DNA from: Pycnopodia helianthoides
Taxonomy: Eukaryota > Echinodermata > Asteroidea > Forcipulatida > Asteriidae
Direction: 5' to 3'
NCBI GenBank assembly: GCA_032158295.1
Contig: CM063251.1
Span: forward strand, 14,459,757 to 14,523,756
Length of the DNA stretch: 64,000 bases
Shown: positions 1 through 14,382 of the stretch, one piece after another
Layout: each line of letters opens with the position of its first letter
Numbering within the stretch: the first letter of the stretch is position 1
The notes under the pieces: model-generated
Databases searched by the model: none
Told to the model about the DNA's origin: nothing
What the model saw: only the letters and a program-made list of their open reading frames with translations
Program-made: the position numbers and the translations under genes

Positions 1-779
1 ACCAACTCGTACACCAACTCTACAATCTACACCAAACTCTACACCAACTCCTACACCAACTCGTACAACCAACTCTGTACACCAACTCGTACACCAACTG
101 TACACACACTCTTATCAACATTTTGTACACCAATCGTACACCAACTCGTACACATACAACTCGTACACCATCGTACACCAACTCGTACACAAACTCGTAC
201 ACCAAACTCGTACACCATTACACAAACTCGTAAAACAATTCGTACACCAATTACACCAACTCGTACACCAACTGGTAACCAACTCGTACACAATCGTACA
301 CAAACTCGTACACCATCATACAACAACTCGTACAACAACTCGTACATCAAACCAACTCGTACACAACTCGAACTAAACTCGTACAAACAAACTCGTACAC
401 CAACTCGTACACAAACTCGATACACAAACTCGTACACCAACAAACTCGATACAACAACTCGTACACAACACCAACACTTGTACACTAACTCGTTCACCAA
501 CTGGTAAATTGACTCGTACAGCAACTTTGTTCACCAACTCATACACCAACTCGTACACATACAATCTCGTAGACCACGTACACCGACTCGTACACCGACT
601 CGTACTCCAACTGTATACCAACTCGTACACCAACTCGTACACCAACTCAACACCAACTCGTACACCAACTCATACACCAACTCGTACACCAACTCGTACA
701 GCAACTCGTCAAACTGTACACCAACTCGTACACCAACCCCTTTACACCAACTCGTACACCAATCGTACACCAACTCGTA

Positions 780-862
780 CACCAACTCCTACACCAACTC
801 CTTCACCAACTCCTACACCAACTCCTACACCAACTCCTACACCAACTCCTACACCAACTGGT
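780..862. repeat. Homogeneous CTCCTACAC sub-block of the array
   Basis: Here the usual CTCGTACAC core is replaced in about seven successive units by CTCCTACAC (one by CTCCTTCAC). A similar run occurs near 7165-7225. Runs of one variant indicate local amplification by slippage or unequal exchange inside the larger array. Confidence 0.8.
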
Positions 863-3800
863 AACCGACTCGTACACCAACTCGTAAAGCAACTTTGTAC
901 ACCAACTCGTACACATACAATCTCGTTGACCAACTCGTACACCGACTTGTAATCCAACTCGTACACCAACTGGTACACCAACTCGTTCACAAACTCGTAC
1001 ACAAACTCATACACATACAATCTCGTACACCCACTCGTACACACAACTAGTACACTAACTCGTACACCAACTCGTACATCAACTCGTACACCAACTTGTA
1101 CACAAACCAACTCATACACCAACTGTAACCGACTCGTACAACCAACTCCTACACAATGCGTACACCAACGCGAACCCAACTCCTACACATACAATCTCGT
1201 ACACCAACCCGTACACCAACTCGCACACCAACTCGTACATCATTTCGTACACCAACTCAGACACATACAACCTCGCACACCAACTCGTACACAAACCAAC
1301 TTGTACACTAACTCGTACACCAACTGGTAAACCGACTTGTACACCAACTCGTACACCAACTCAGACACATACCATCTTGTACCCCAACTCGTACCCGACT
1401 CATACACTCGTACCAATCGTACACCAACTCATAAACCTACTCGTACACCAACTCGTACACCAACTCATACACTACTCGTACACCAACTCGTACACCAACT
1501 CATACACCAACTCGTACACCAACTCGTACACCAACTCGTACACATACAATCACGTACACATACAATCTCGTACCCGGACTCTTACACCAACTCGTACACC
1601 AACTCGTACACCAACTCGTACACCAACTCATACACCGACTCGTACAACAACTCATACACCAACTCGTACACCAACTCGTACACCAACTCGTACACCAACT
1701 TGTACACACTCTTATACACCAACTCAGACACATACCATCTCGTACCCCAACTCGTACCCGACTATACACCAACTTGTACACCAACTCGTACACCAACTCA
1801 TAAACCTACTCGTACACCAACTCGTACACCAACTCATACACCTACTCGTACACCAACTCGTACACCAACTCATACACCAACTCGTACACCAACTCGTACA
1901 CATACAATCTCGTTCACATACAATCTCGTACCCGGACTCTTACACCAACTCGTACACCAACTCGTACACCAACTCGTACACCAACTTATACACCGACTCG
2001 TACAACAACTCACACACCAACTCGTACACCAACTCGTACACCAACTCGTACACCAACTCGTACACCAACTCGTACACCAACTCGTACACATACAATCTCT
2101 TACACCAACTTGTACACAACAATCTCGTACCCGACTCATACACCAACTCGTACCCCAACTCGTACACTAACTCGTACACCAACTCATTACACCAACTCGT
2201 ACACCAACTCGTACACATACAATCTCGTACACGACTCGTACACATACAATCTCGTACACCAACTTGTACACCAACTCGTACACCTACTCGTTCACCAACT
2301 CCTACACCAACCCGTACACATACAATCTCGTACACCATCTCAAACACAACTCCTACACCAACTCGTACACCAACTCCTATACCAACTCTACACCAACTCT
2401 CACCAACTCCTACACCAACTCGTAACCAACTCTACACCACCTGTACACCAACTCGTACACCAACTCGTACACATACAATCTCGTAGACCAACGAGTACAC
2501 CGACTCGTACTCCAACTCGTATACCAACTCGTACACCAACTCGTACACCAACTGGTACACCAATTCGTACACCAACTCATACACCAACTCGTACACCAAC
2601 TCGTACACCAACTTGAACACCAATTCGTCACCGACTCGTACACCGACTCATACACCGAGTCGTACATCAACTCGTACATCAACTCATACACCTACAAACT
2701 CGAACTAGAACTCGTACACAAACAAACTCGTACACCAACTCGTACACCAACTCATTCGACAACTCGTACACCAACAAATACACCAACTTGTACACCAACT
2801 CCAACACATACAAACTCGAACATACCAACTTGTACACCAACTCGTACACCAACTTGTACACACTCTCATACACCAACTCAGACACATACCATCTCGTACC
2901 CAACTCGTACCCGACTATACACCAACTCGTACACCAACATCGTACACCAACTCATAACCTACTCGTACACCAACTCGTACACCAATCATACACCTACTCG
3001 TACACCAACTCGTACACCAATCATACACCAACTCGTACACCAACTCGTACACCAACTCGTACACATACAATCTCGTTCACATACAATCTCGTACCCGGAC
3101 TCTACACCAACTCGTACACCAACTCGTACACCAACTCGTACACCAACTCATACACCGACTCGTACAACAACTCACACACCAACTCGTACACCAACTCGTA
3201 CACCAACTCGTACACCAACTCGTACACCAACTCGTACACCAACTCGTACACATACAATCTCTTACACCAACTTGTAACATACAATCTCGTACCCCGACTC
3301 ATACACCAACTCGTACAACCAACTCGTACACTAACTCGTACACCAACTCATACACCAACTCGTACACCAACTCGTACACATACAATCTCGTACACCAACT
3401 CGTACACATACAATCTCGTACACCAACTTGTACACCAACTCGTACACCAACTTGTACACCAACTCGTACACCAACCCGTACACTACAATCTCGTACACCA
3501 TCTCAAACACCAACTCCTACACCAACTCGTACACCAACTCCTATACAACTCCTACACCAACTCCTACACCAACTCCTACACCAACTCGTAACCAACTCGT
3601 ACACCACCTCGTACACCAACTCGTACACCAACTCGTACAACAACTGTACACCAATTCGTACACCGACTCGTACACCGAGTCATACACCAACTCTTACACT
3701 AACTCGTAAACCAACTCGTACACAAACTCGTACACAAACTCGTACACATACAAATTCGAACAACAACTTGTACACAAACCAACTTGTACACCAACTGGTA

Positions 3801-6095
3801 AACCGACTCGTACACCAACTCATACAGAAAACTCGTATACAAACTCGTACACATACAAACTCGAACAACAACTCGTACACAAACCAACTTGTACACTAAA
3901 CTCGTTCACCAACTGGTAAACTGACTCGTACAGCAACTTTGTACACACAACTCATACACCAACTCGTTCACTACAATCTAGTAGACCAACGAGTACACCG
4001 ACTCATACTCCAACTCGTATACCAACTCGCACACAAACTCGTACACCAACTGGTACACCAATTCGTACACCAACTCATACACCAACTCGTACACCAACTC
4101 GTACACCAACTTGAACACCAATTCGTACGCCGACTCGTACACCGACTCATACACCGAGTCGTACATCAACTCGTACATCAACTCATACACTTACAAACTC
4201 GAACTAGAACTCGTACACAAACAAACTCATACACCAACTCGTACACCAACTCATTCGACAACTCGTACACCAACTCATACACCAACTTGTACACCAACTC
4301 CAACACATACAAACTCGAACACATACCAACTTGTACACCAACTCGATACACCAACTCGTACACCAACTGGTTCACCAACTCGTAACCAACTCGTACAACA
4401 TCTTGTACACCAACTCGTACACCAACTCGTTCGCCAACTCGTACACCAACTTGTACACACTCTCGTAACCAACACAGACACATCAACTCGTACACCAACT
4501 CGTACACATACCAACTCGTACACTAACTAGTACACCAACTCGTACACCGACTCGTACACCAACTCAAACACCAACTCGTACACCAACTCCTACACCACTC
4601 GTACACCAACTCATACACCAACTCATACACCAACTCGTACACATACAATCTCGTACACCAACTCGTACACCAACTCGTACACAACTCGTACAACATCTCG
4701 TACACCAACTCGTACACCAACTCGTACCCAACTCGTACACCAACTTGTACACACTCTACACAATTCGTACACCAACTCGACACCAACTCGTACAAAAACT
4801 CGTACACAAACTCATACACAAACTCATACACATACAAACTCGAACAACAACTCGCACACAAACCAACTCGTACACTAACTCGTACACCAACTGGTAAACC
4901 AACTTGTACACCAGTCGTACACTACATTCTTACACCAACTCTTACACATAACTAGTACACCATCTGTACACCACCAGCCACTACAATCGGACACCAACTC
5001 GTACAAACCAACTCGTACATTACAACTGTAACCTACTCGTACACCAACTGGGTAACACAACTTGTACACCAGCTCTACACGTACATTCTCGTACACCAAC
5101 TCGAACACTAACTCGTACACCACTCGTACACCAACTCTACACCAACTCGGTACACCATCTTGTACACCTCAACATACAACTCGGACACCAACTGTACAAC
5201 CAACTCGTACATTCAATCTGGTACAACCAACTCGTACACCAACTGTACACCAACTCGTACACCAATTCTACACCAACTCAGACACATACAAACTCGCACA
5301 CCAACTCGTACACAACAATTGTACACAAACTGTACACCAACTGGTAACCGACTCGTACACCAACTCGTACATCAACTCGTACACCAACGTACACCATCTC
5401 GTACCCCAACTCGTACCCAACTCATACACCAACTCGTACACCAACTCGTACACCAACTCTTACACCAACTCATACACAACTTGTACACCATACATCTGTA
5501 CACCAACTCGTACACCAACTCTACACAACTCGTACACCAATTAGTACACCAAATCGTACACCAGCTCGTACACCAACTTGTACACCAACTCGTACACCAA
5601 CTTAGACAACTTACTCGTACAAACACAACTCGTACACACAACACACTGTACACCAACTCTACACCAACACGTACACAACAACTCGTACACAATCGTACAC
5701 CAGAACTCGTACCATCAAACTCGTACACCAACTCGTACACCAACTCGTACACCAACTCGTATACCAACTCATTCACACAACTCGTACACCAACTCGTACC
5801 ATTACAATCTCGTACACCAACTCGTACACCAACTCATACACCAACTCGTACACCAACCTTTACACATGCAATCTGGTACACCAACTCGTACACAAACTCG
5901 TACACAACTCTACACCACTCTGCACCAAGTCGTACACAACTCGTAACCAACTCGTACACATCAACTCGTACACCAATCGTACACCAACCCCGTACACCAA
6001 CTCCTACACCAACCCCTACACCAACTCTACACCAACTCTACACAACTCGTAACACATCTCGTACACCAACTCGTACACCAACTGTACACCAATCG

Positions 6096-7800
6096 TTCAA
6101 CATTTTGTACACCAATTCATACACCGAACTGGTACACAACTCGTACACCATCTATACCAACTCGTACACAAACTCGTACAAAAACTCGTACAACAACTCG
6201 TAACAACAACTCGTACAAAACCAACTCGTACACCAACTGGTAAACCACTTGTACACCAGCTCATACACGTACATTCTGTACACCAACTCATACACTAACT
6301 CGTACACCATCTCGTACACCAACTCTAACACCAACTCGGACACCATCTTGTACACCAACTCAGCCACATACAAACTCGGACACCAACTCGTACACAAACC
6401 AACTCGTACATTATTGGTAAACCGACTCGTACACCAACTGTACACCAACTCGTACACCATTTCGTACACCAACTCAGACACATACAAACTCGCACACCAA
6501 CTCGTACACAAACCAACTTGTACACTAACTGTACACCAACTGGTAAACCGACTCGTACACCAACTCGTACATCAACTCGCACACATTACCATCTCGTACC
6601 CAACTCTTACCCGACTCATACACCAACTCGTACACCAACTCGTACACCAACTCATACACCTACTCTACACCAACTTTACACATACAATCTCGTACACCAA
6701 CTCGTACACCAACTCGTACACAACTCGTACACCAACTCATACACCAAATCGTACACCAGCTCGTACACCAACTTGTACACCAACTCGTACACCAACTTAG
6801 ACACCTACTCGTACACCAACTCGTACACCAACTCGTACACCAAACTCTACACCATCACGTACACCAACTCGTACACAAATCGTTACACCGACTCGTACAC
6901 AAACTCGTACACCAACTCGTACACCAACTCGTACACCAACTCGTATACCAACATCACACAACTCGTACACCAACTCGTACTCATTACAATCTCGTACACC
7001 AACTCGTCCACAACTCATACACCAACTGTACACCAACTTCACATCAATCTGTAACCAACTCGTACACAACTCGTACACAACTCCTACACCTACTCCGCAC
7101 CAATCGTACACCAACTCGTACCAACTCGTACACATGCAATCTCGTACACCTAATCGTACACCAACTCCGTACACCAACTCCTACACCAACTCCTACACCA
7201 ACTCCTACACCAACTCCTACACAAAACTCGTAACCATCTCGTACACCAACTCGTACACAACTTGTACACCAAATCGTTCAACATTTGTACACCAATTCAT
7301 ACACCGAACTGGTACATCGACTCGTACACGATCGTATACACCACTCGTACACAACTCGTACAAAAAACTCGTACACATCAGAACTCGAACAACCAACTCG
7401 TACACAACACAACTCGTACACCAACTGGTAAACCAACTTGTACACCAGCTCATACACGTACATTCTCGTACACCAACTCATACACTAACTCGTACACCAT
7501 CTCGTACACCAACTCTAACACCAACTCGGACACCATCTTGTACATCAACTCAGCCACATACAAACTCGGACACCAACTCGTACACAAACCAACTCGTACA
7601 TTAATTGGTAAACCGACTCGTACACCAACTCGTACACCAACTCGTACACCATTTCGTACACCAACTCAGACACATACAAACTCGCACACCAACTCGTACA
7701 CAAACCAACTTGTACACTAACCTGTACACCAACTGGTAAACCGACTCGTACACCAACTCGTACATCAACTCGCACACATACCATCTCGTACCCCAACTCT
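6096..7800. repeat. Long-range duplicated block inside the 12-bp array (about 1.2 kb)
   Basis: A recognisable series of variant units recurs. One marker (TTCAACATTTTGTACACC then CCGAACTGGTACA) appears near 6096 and near 7275. A second (CCAGCTCATACACGTACATT) appears near 6255 and near 7445, with a related copy near 10105. The spacing is about 1.18-1.19 kb. A separate pair of blocks marked by CATTCGACAACTCG lies near 2753 and 4252, about 1.5 kb apart. These are segment-scale duplications above the 12-bp level. Confidence 0.7.
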
Positions 7801-10800
7801 TACCCCGACTCATACACCAACTCGTACACCAACTCGTACACAACTCGTACACCACTCTACACCAAGACTCATCTAACCAATCGTACACCAAGCTCGTACA
7901 CCAACTGTACACCAACTCGTACACCAACTGTACACCTACTCATACACCAACTCGTACACCAACTCGTAACCAACTCATACACCAACCGTACACCAACTGT
8001 ACAGACACGACTCGTACACACAACTCGTACACCAACTCTTACACCAACTGTACAACTCGTACACAATTCATACACACAACTCTACCATACAAACTCGACA
8101 ACAACTCGGACACAAACAACTCGTACACTAACTCGTACACAATTAACCAACTCGTACAACGTACAAACTCGAACATACCATCTCGTACCCAAGTCGTACC
8201 GATACATGACTCGACACCAACTCGTACACACTACACTACTCGTACACCAACTCGTAACATACAATCTCGTAACACCAACTCGTACACCATACTGTACACC
8301 AACTCAGACACATACAAACTCGAACACCAACTCGTACACAAACCAACTCGTACACCAACTGGTAAACCAACTCGTACACCAACTTGTACACCATCGCTTG
8401 TACACCAACGTCGTACACCATAACTCCTACATACAATCTCGTACACTTAACTCGTACACCAACTGGTAAACCGACTCGTACACCAACTCTACATCAACTC
8501 GCACACATACCATCTCGTACCCCAACTCGTACCCCGACTCATACACCAACTCGTACAACAATCTCGTCACACCAATTGTCACCATCACAATCTGTACCCG
8601 ACTCATACACCAACTCGTACACTAACTCGTACACCAACTGGTACACCAACTCTACACCAACTCGTACATTCAACTCGTACACATACAATCTCGTACACCA
8701 ATTTGTACACCAACTCGTACACCAACTCGTACACCAACCAGTACACTACAATCTCGTACACCAACTCTACACCAACTCGTACACCAACTCGTACACCAAC
8801 TCTCTACCAACTCGTATACCACTCGTACACAACTCTCTAACACCAACTCTTACACCAACTCGTACAACAAACTCGTACACCAATTCGTACACGAACTCAT
8901 ACACCGATTACACCAACTCTACACTAACTCGTACACCAACTCGTACACATAACTCGTACACAACTCCTAACCAAACTCGTACACAAACTCGTACACATTA
9001 CACAACTCGATACACACAATTGTACACATCATACCAACTCGTACACCAACTGTAACCAACTCTACACTCGTACACTCGTACACACTCGTACACCAACTCG
9101 TAACCAATCGTACACAACTGACACACAACTTAACCAACTCGTACACAAAAACTCGTACACCAACTGGTAAACACTCGTACAGCAACTTTGTACACCAACT
9201 CGTACACCAACTCTACACATACAATCTCTTAGACACTCGTACACCGAACTGTACACCAACTCGTACAGCAACTCGTACACACAACATCATACACAACTCG
9301 TACACCAACTGGTATCACAAATTCGTACACCATCTTACACCGAATCGTACACGATCGTACGACTCAACACCAACTCGTACACCAACTCGTACACCAACTT
9401 ACACCAACTAACGTACTCATCGACATACAATCTCATACACCAATTGTACACCAACTCGTACACAACTCGTACACCAACCCGTACACATACAATCTCGTAC
9501 ACCAACTCAAACACCAACTCGTACACCAACTCGTATACAACTCCTATACCAACTCTATACCAACTCCTACCCAACTCCTAACCAACTCCTACACCAACTC
9601 GTACAACAACTTATACACCAATTCGTACACCGACTCATACACAGGTACACCACTTTACACTAACTCGTACACCAACTCGTACACAAACTCGTCACAACTC
9701 TACACAAACTCTACACAAACTCGTACACTTACAACTAACAACAACTGTACACAACACTCGTACACAATTAAACGACTCATACACCAACTGTACACAATCG
9801 AACCAAACTGTCACATACAAACTAAACCACTCGTCACAACCAACTCGTACACTAACTCGTACACCAACTGGTAAACTGACTCGTACACAAATCCAACTCG
9901 TACACTAATTCGTACACTGACTCGTTACACCAACTCGTACGGAGTCGTACACCAACTCGTACACCAACTCGTACACCAACTCGTACAAAAACTTGTACAC
10001 AAACTCATACACAAACTCATACACTTACAAACTCGAACAACAACTCGTACACAAACCAACTCGTACACTAACTCGTACACCAACTGGTAAACCAACTTGT
10101 ACACCAGCTCGTACACGTACATTCTCGTACACCAACTCATACACTAACTCGAAAACCATCTCGTACACCAACTCTTACACCAACTAGTACACCATCTCGT
10201 ACACCAACTAAGCCACATACAAACTCGGACACCAACTCGTACACAAACCAACTCGTACATTAACTGGTAAACCGACTCGTACACCAACTCGTACACCAAC
10301 GCGTACACCAACGCGTACACAAACTCCTACATATACAATCTCGTACACCAACTCGTACACCAACTCGTACACCATTTCGTACACCAACTCAGACACATAC
10401 AAACTCGCACACTAACTCGTACACCAACTGGTAAACCGACTCGTACACCAACTCGTACATCAACTCGCACACATACCATCTCGTACCCCAACTTGTACCC
10501 CGACTCTTACACCAACTCGTACACCAACTCGTACACCAACTCATACACCAACTCGTACACCAACTCGTACACCAACTTGTACACCAACTCGTACACATAC
10601 AATCTCGTACACCAACTTGTACACATACAATCTCGTACCCCGACTCATACACCAACTTGTACACTAACTCGTACACCAACTGGTACACCAACTCATACAC
10701 CAACTCGTACACCAACTCGTACACATACAATCTCATACACCAACTTGTACACCAACTCGTACACCAACTCGTACACCAACCCGTACACATACAATCTCGT

Positions 10801-13035
10801 ACACCAACTCAAACACCAACTCGTACACCAACTCGTATACCAACTCATACACCGACTCGTACACCAACTCGTACACCAACTCTTACACCAACTCGTAAAC
10901 AAACTCGTACACAAATTCATACACAAACTCATACACATACAAACTCGAACAACAACTCGTACACAAACCAACTCGTACACTAACTCGTACACCAACTGGT
11001 AAACCAACTCGTACACCACCTCGTACATCAACTTGCACACATTCCATCTCGTACCACAACTCGTACCCGACTCATGCACCAACTCGTACACCAACTCGTA
11101 CACCAACTCATACACCTACTCGTACACCAACTCGTACACATACAATCTCGTACACCAACTCTTACACCAACTCGTACACCAACTCAGACACATACAAACT
11201 CGAACACCAACTCGTACACCATTTCGTACATGAACTCAGACACATACAAACTCGTACACCAACTCGTACACAAACCAACTTGTACACTAACTCGTACAGC
11301 AACTGGTATACTGACATGTACACCAACTCGTACACATACAATCTCGTACACCAACTCATACACTAACTCGTACACCATCTCGTACACCAACTCGTACACC
11401 AACTCCTACACCATCTCGTACACCAACTCAGACACATACAAACCCGTACACCTACTTGTACACAAACCAACTCGTACACCAACTGGTAAACCGACTCGTA
11501 CACCAACTTGTACACCGACTCATACACCAACGCGTACACCAACTCTTACAAATACAATCTCGTACACCAACTCGTACACCAACTCGTACACCATTTCGTA
11601 CACCAACTCAGACACATACAATCTCGTACCCCGACTCGTACACCAATTCGTACACCAACTTGTACACCAACTCGTAACCAACTCGTACACCAACTCGTAC
11701 ACCAACTCATACACTTACTCGTACACCAACTCGTACACCAATTCGTACACCGACTCGTACACCGACTTGTACACCGAGTCGTACACCAACTCGTACACTA
11801 CTCGTACACCAACTCGTACACTACTCGTACACCAACTCGTACACCAACTCGTACACCAACTCCTACACCATCTCGTACACGAACTCAGACTCATACAAAC
11901 TCGTACACCAACTGGTACATAAACCAACTCGTACACCAACTGGTAAACCGACTCGTACACCAACTGGTACACCAACTCGTACACCAACGCGTACACCAAC
12001 TCTTACAAATACAATCTCGTACACCAACTCGTACACCAACTCATACTCCATTTCGTACACCAACTCAGACACATACAAACTTGTACACCAACTCGTACAC
12101 AAACCAACTTGTACACTAACTCGTACACCAACTGGTAAACCGACTTTTACACCAACTTATACACTAACTCGTACACCAACTCGTACACCAATTCGTACAC
12201 CGACTCGTACACCAACTTGTACACCGAGTCGTACACCAACTCGTACACTACTCGTACACCAACTCGTACACTAAGTCGTACACCAACTCGTACACAAACT
12301 CGTACACAAACTCGTACACATACAAACTCGAAATACAACTCTTACACAAACCAACTCGTACACTAACTCATACACCAACTGGTAAACCGACTCGTACACA
12401 AACTCGTACACATACCAACTCGTACACATACCAAGTTTTACACTAAATCGTACACCAACTCGTACACCGACTGACACCAACTCGTACACCAACTCGTACA
12501 CCAACTCATACACCAACTCGTACACCAACTCGTACACTAACTCGTACACCAACTCAGACACCATCTGGTACACCAACTCATACACCAACTCGTAAATCAT
12601 CTCGTACACCAACTCGTTCACATACCAACTCGTACACCAACTCATACACCAACTCGTACACCAACTCGTACACCAAGTCGTACATCATCTCATACACCAA
12701 CTCGTACACATACCAACTCGTACACCAACTCGTACACCATCTGGTACACCAACTCGTACACCAACTCGTAAATCATCTCGTACACCAACTCGTACACATA
12801 CCAACTCGTACACCAACTCGTACACATACCAACTCGTACACCAACTCGTACACATACCAACTCGTACACTAAATCGAACACCAACTCGTACACCGACTCG
12901 TACACCAACTCGTACACCAACTCGTACACCAGCTCGTATATCAACTCGTATACCAACTCGTACACAGCCAAACTTGTACACCAACTCGTGCACCAACTCG
13001 TACACCTACTCGTACACCAACTCGTACACCAACTC

Positions 13036-13290
13036 GTGCACCAACTTGTACACCAACTTGTACACCAACTCGTACACTAACTCATACACCAACTCGTAAA
13101 CCAACTCGTACTCCAACTCGTACACCAACTCGTACACCAACTCGTACACCAACTCGTACACCAACTCGTGCACCAACTTGTACACCAACTTGTACACCAA
13201 CTCGTACACTAACTCATACACCAACTCGTAAACCAACTCGTACTCCAACTCGTACACCAACTCGTACACCAACTCGTACACCAACTCTTA
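13036..13290. repeat. 132-bp higher-order repeat, 11 units, two copies
   Basis: A block marked by CTCGTGCACC followed by two CTTGTACACC units, then CTAACTCATACACC, CTCGTAAACC and CTCGTACTCC, starts at 13036 and recurs at 13168. The offset is exactly 132 bp, or 11 monomers. It is the clearest higher-order unit at the clean right edge of the array. Confidence 0.85.
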
Positions 13291-13351
13291 CATACACCAA
13301 CTCTTACACCAACTCTTACATCAACTTGTTTTACCTACTCGTACACATACA

Positions 13352-13640
13352 TTATACATACAAGGTTTCAGCTGGATCGGAAAATACTTCTCTGTATATA
13401 GATCTTTTATTACTGCTCCTTTAAGGTGACGTCACTTGACATCTGATGACCTCATTAGAACAGGACCTAACTTTTAGATGCTCCACATCCCCCTCGCATA
13501 CATGCAAAGTTTCAGCTTGATCGCGCATTTTAGTGTTAATATAAACCTTTGAAAATTGCACCTTTAAGATGACGTCATGTGATGCTTGATATGGTCATGA
13601 TGACGTTATTCTAATATGAACAAGGCCTAATATCAGAGTC
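13352..13640. repeat. Diverged two-copy tandem repeat of about 140 bp
   Basis: The first copy begins at CATACAAGGTTTCAGCTGGA (13357) and the second at CATACATGCAAAGTTTCAGC (13497). Both continue with a CCTTTAAG(G/A)TGACGTCA block and an AACA(G)GG(A)CCTAA block. This is the first sequence right of the minisatellite and has no coding potential that I recognise. Confidence 0.7.
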
Positions 13641-13739
13641 TTAACATTTATAACATTTATAATGTTTTTCTTTACGCCGCGCTACCCCCCTGTGCTAGCT
13701 GTTTGCTATGGTGTCCTGTATCTGCCATCTCGCATCTTT

Positions 13740-13982
13740 CGTTATCGAATCCTGCACTAGGTTTTCAATCTCGAATCTCGTGTTACCGAATCTCACATTA
13801 GGTTCTCAATCTCGCCGTACTTTTTTCAATCTCGCCTGACGTTTTTCAATCTCGCCTGACGTTTTTCAATCTTACTTTAGGTTTTCAATATCTCGCCTTA
13901 GGTTTTTAATCTCGCCTTATGTTTTTCAATCTCGCCTTAGGTTTTCAATCTCGCCTCACGTTTTTCAATCTTGCTTTAGGTT
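13740..13982. repeat. Tandem repeat, 21-22 bp unit (TTTTTCAATCTCGCCTTAGG)
   Basis: About ten imperfect copies of a unit reading TTTTCAATCTCGCCTNACG or CTTAGG lie head to tail. Several have T-run length changes and one contains an inserted TATC. There is no coding signal. Confidence 0.85.
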
Positions 13983-14148
13983 ACAAGGAATTTGAAGACC
14001 CCCGATTAAAATATTGTCAACATTTCCTGTAGATAGAGTCTTAATGAAAGTGGGGGGGGGGGTAATTTAAGTTTCTAACAGCGCGTCAAAAATGGTGGCA
14101 AATCATTGTATTCGATACTGGACGCTCAAGCCTTCGCTCAGTCTCTGA

Positions 14149-14382
14149 CACTACTCGCCTTATGGAACCAAACTCTGTCAAGCTTCTCAAAACTGCATCA
14201 AGTCGCACCTCGTACATTTTGCTCCCCAAACCTGGAACGCACTGACTATCTCTACCCGAGAATCCGACTCTTTGTGCAAATTCAAGAAGTGTATCAAAAA
14301 TTATTTGTAACCAATCTAACGCGCTGCGTTCTTGATGTAGTGGCGCTTTATAAATGCCTTTATGTATGTATGTATATACTCC
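14149..14382 (+). mobile_element. LINE retrotransposon 3' end (reverse transcriptase C-terminus plus tail)
   Basis: The frame 14149-14310 ends in a stop and reads SHLVHFAPQTWNAL, then a short basic tail KFKKCIKNYL. That is the usual C-terminal pattern of LINE reverse transcriptases (an A-P-x-x-W-N-x-L motif followed by a short Lys-rich segment). It is followed by a 3' tail GCGCTTTATAAATGCC and a TATG microsatellite, as in many marine-animal LINEs and their SINE partners. An in-frame stop at 14146 cuts the frame off, so this is a 5'-truncated dead copy. The LINE clade cannot be assigned from this much sequence. Confidence 0.65.

Larger units (their letters stand above)
1..13350. repeat. 13.3-kb minisatellite array, 12-bp unit
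   Basis: The stretch is built almost entirely from the 12-bp unit CAACTCGTACAC. Common variants are CAACTTGTACAC, CAACTCATACAC, CAACTCCTACAC and CTGGTAAACCGA, plus 16-bp units of the type ACATACAATCTCGTAC. The + strand is A/C-rich with about one G per unit, so strand asymmetry is extreme. The array runs off the left edge and ends near 13350, where single-copy sequence begins. Long apparent reading frames on both strands (Thr-Pro-Thr-Arg, Asn-Ser-Tyr-Thr, His-Gln-Leu-Val, Tyr-Glu-Leu-Val and similar) follow from the unit length being a multiple of three with no stop in any frame, so I call no genes here. Unit register is often broken by one-base gaps between about 4.9 and 9.9 kb and is much cleaner from 10 to 13.3 kb. 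Confidence 0.97.

Noticed and set aside
1..13350. Dozens of open frames of 60-369 residues on both strands (Thr/Pro/Arg-, Asn/Ser/Tyr- or Val/Tyr/Glu/Leu-rich)
   Set aside because: They follow automatically from a stop-free 12-bp unit. Overlapping frames on both strands are equally open and there are no splice or start signals.
1..13350. Could the array be CRISPR-like or a telomere?
   Set aside because: There are no unique spacers between the repeats, the unit is not TTAGGG-like, and the surrounding DNA is plainly animal.
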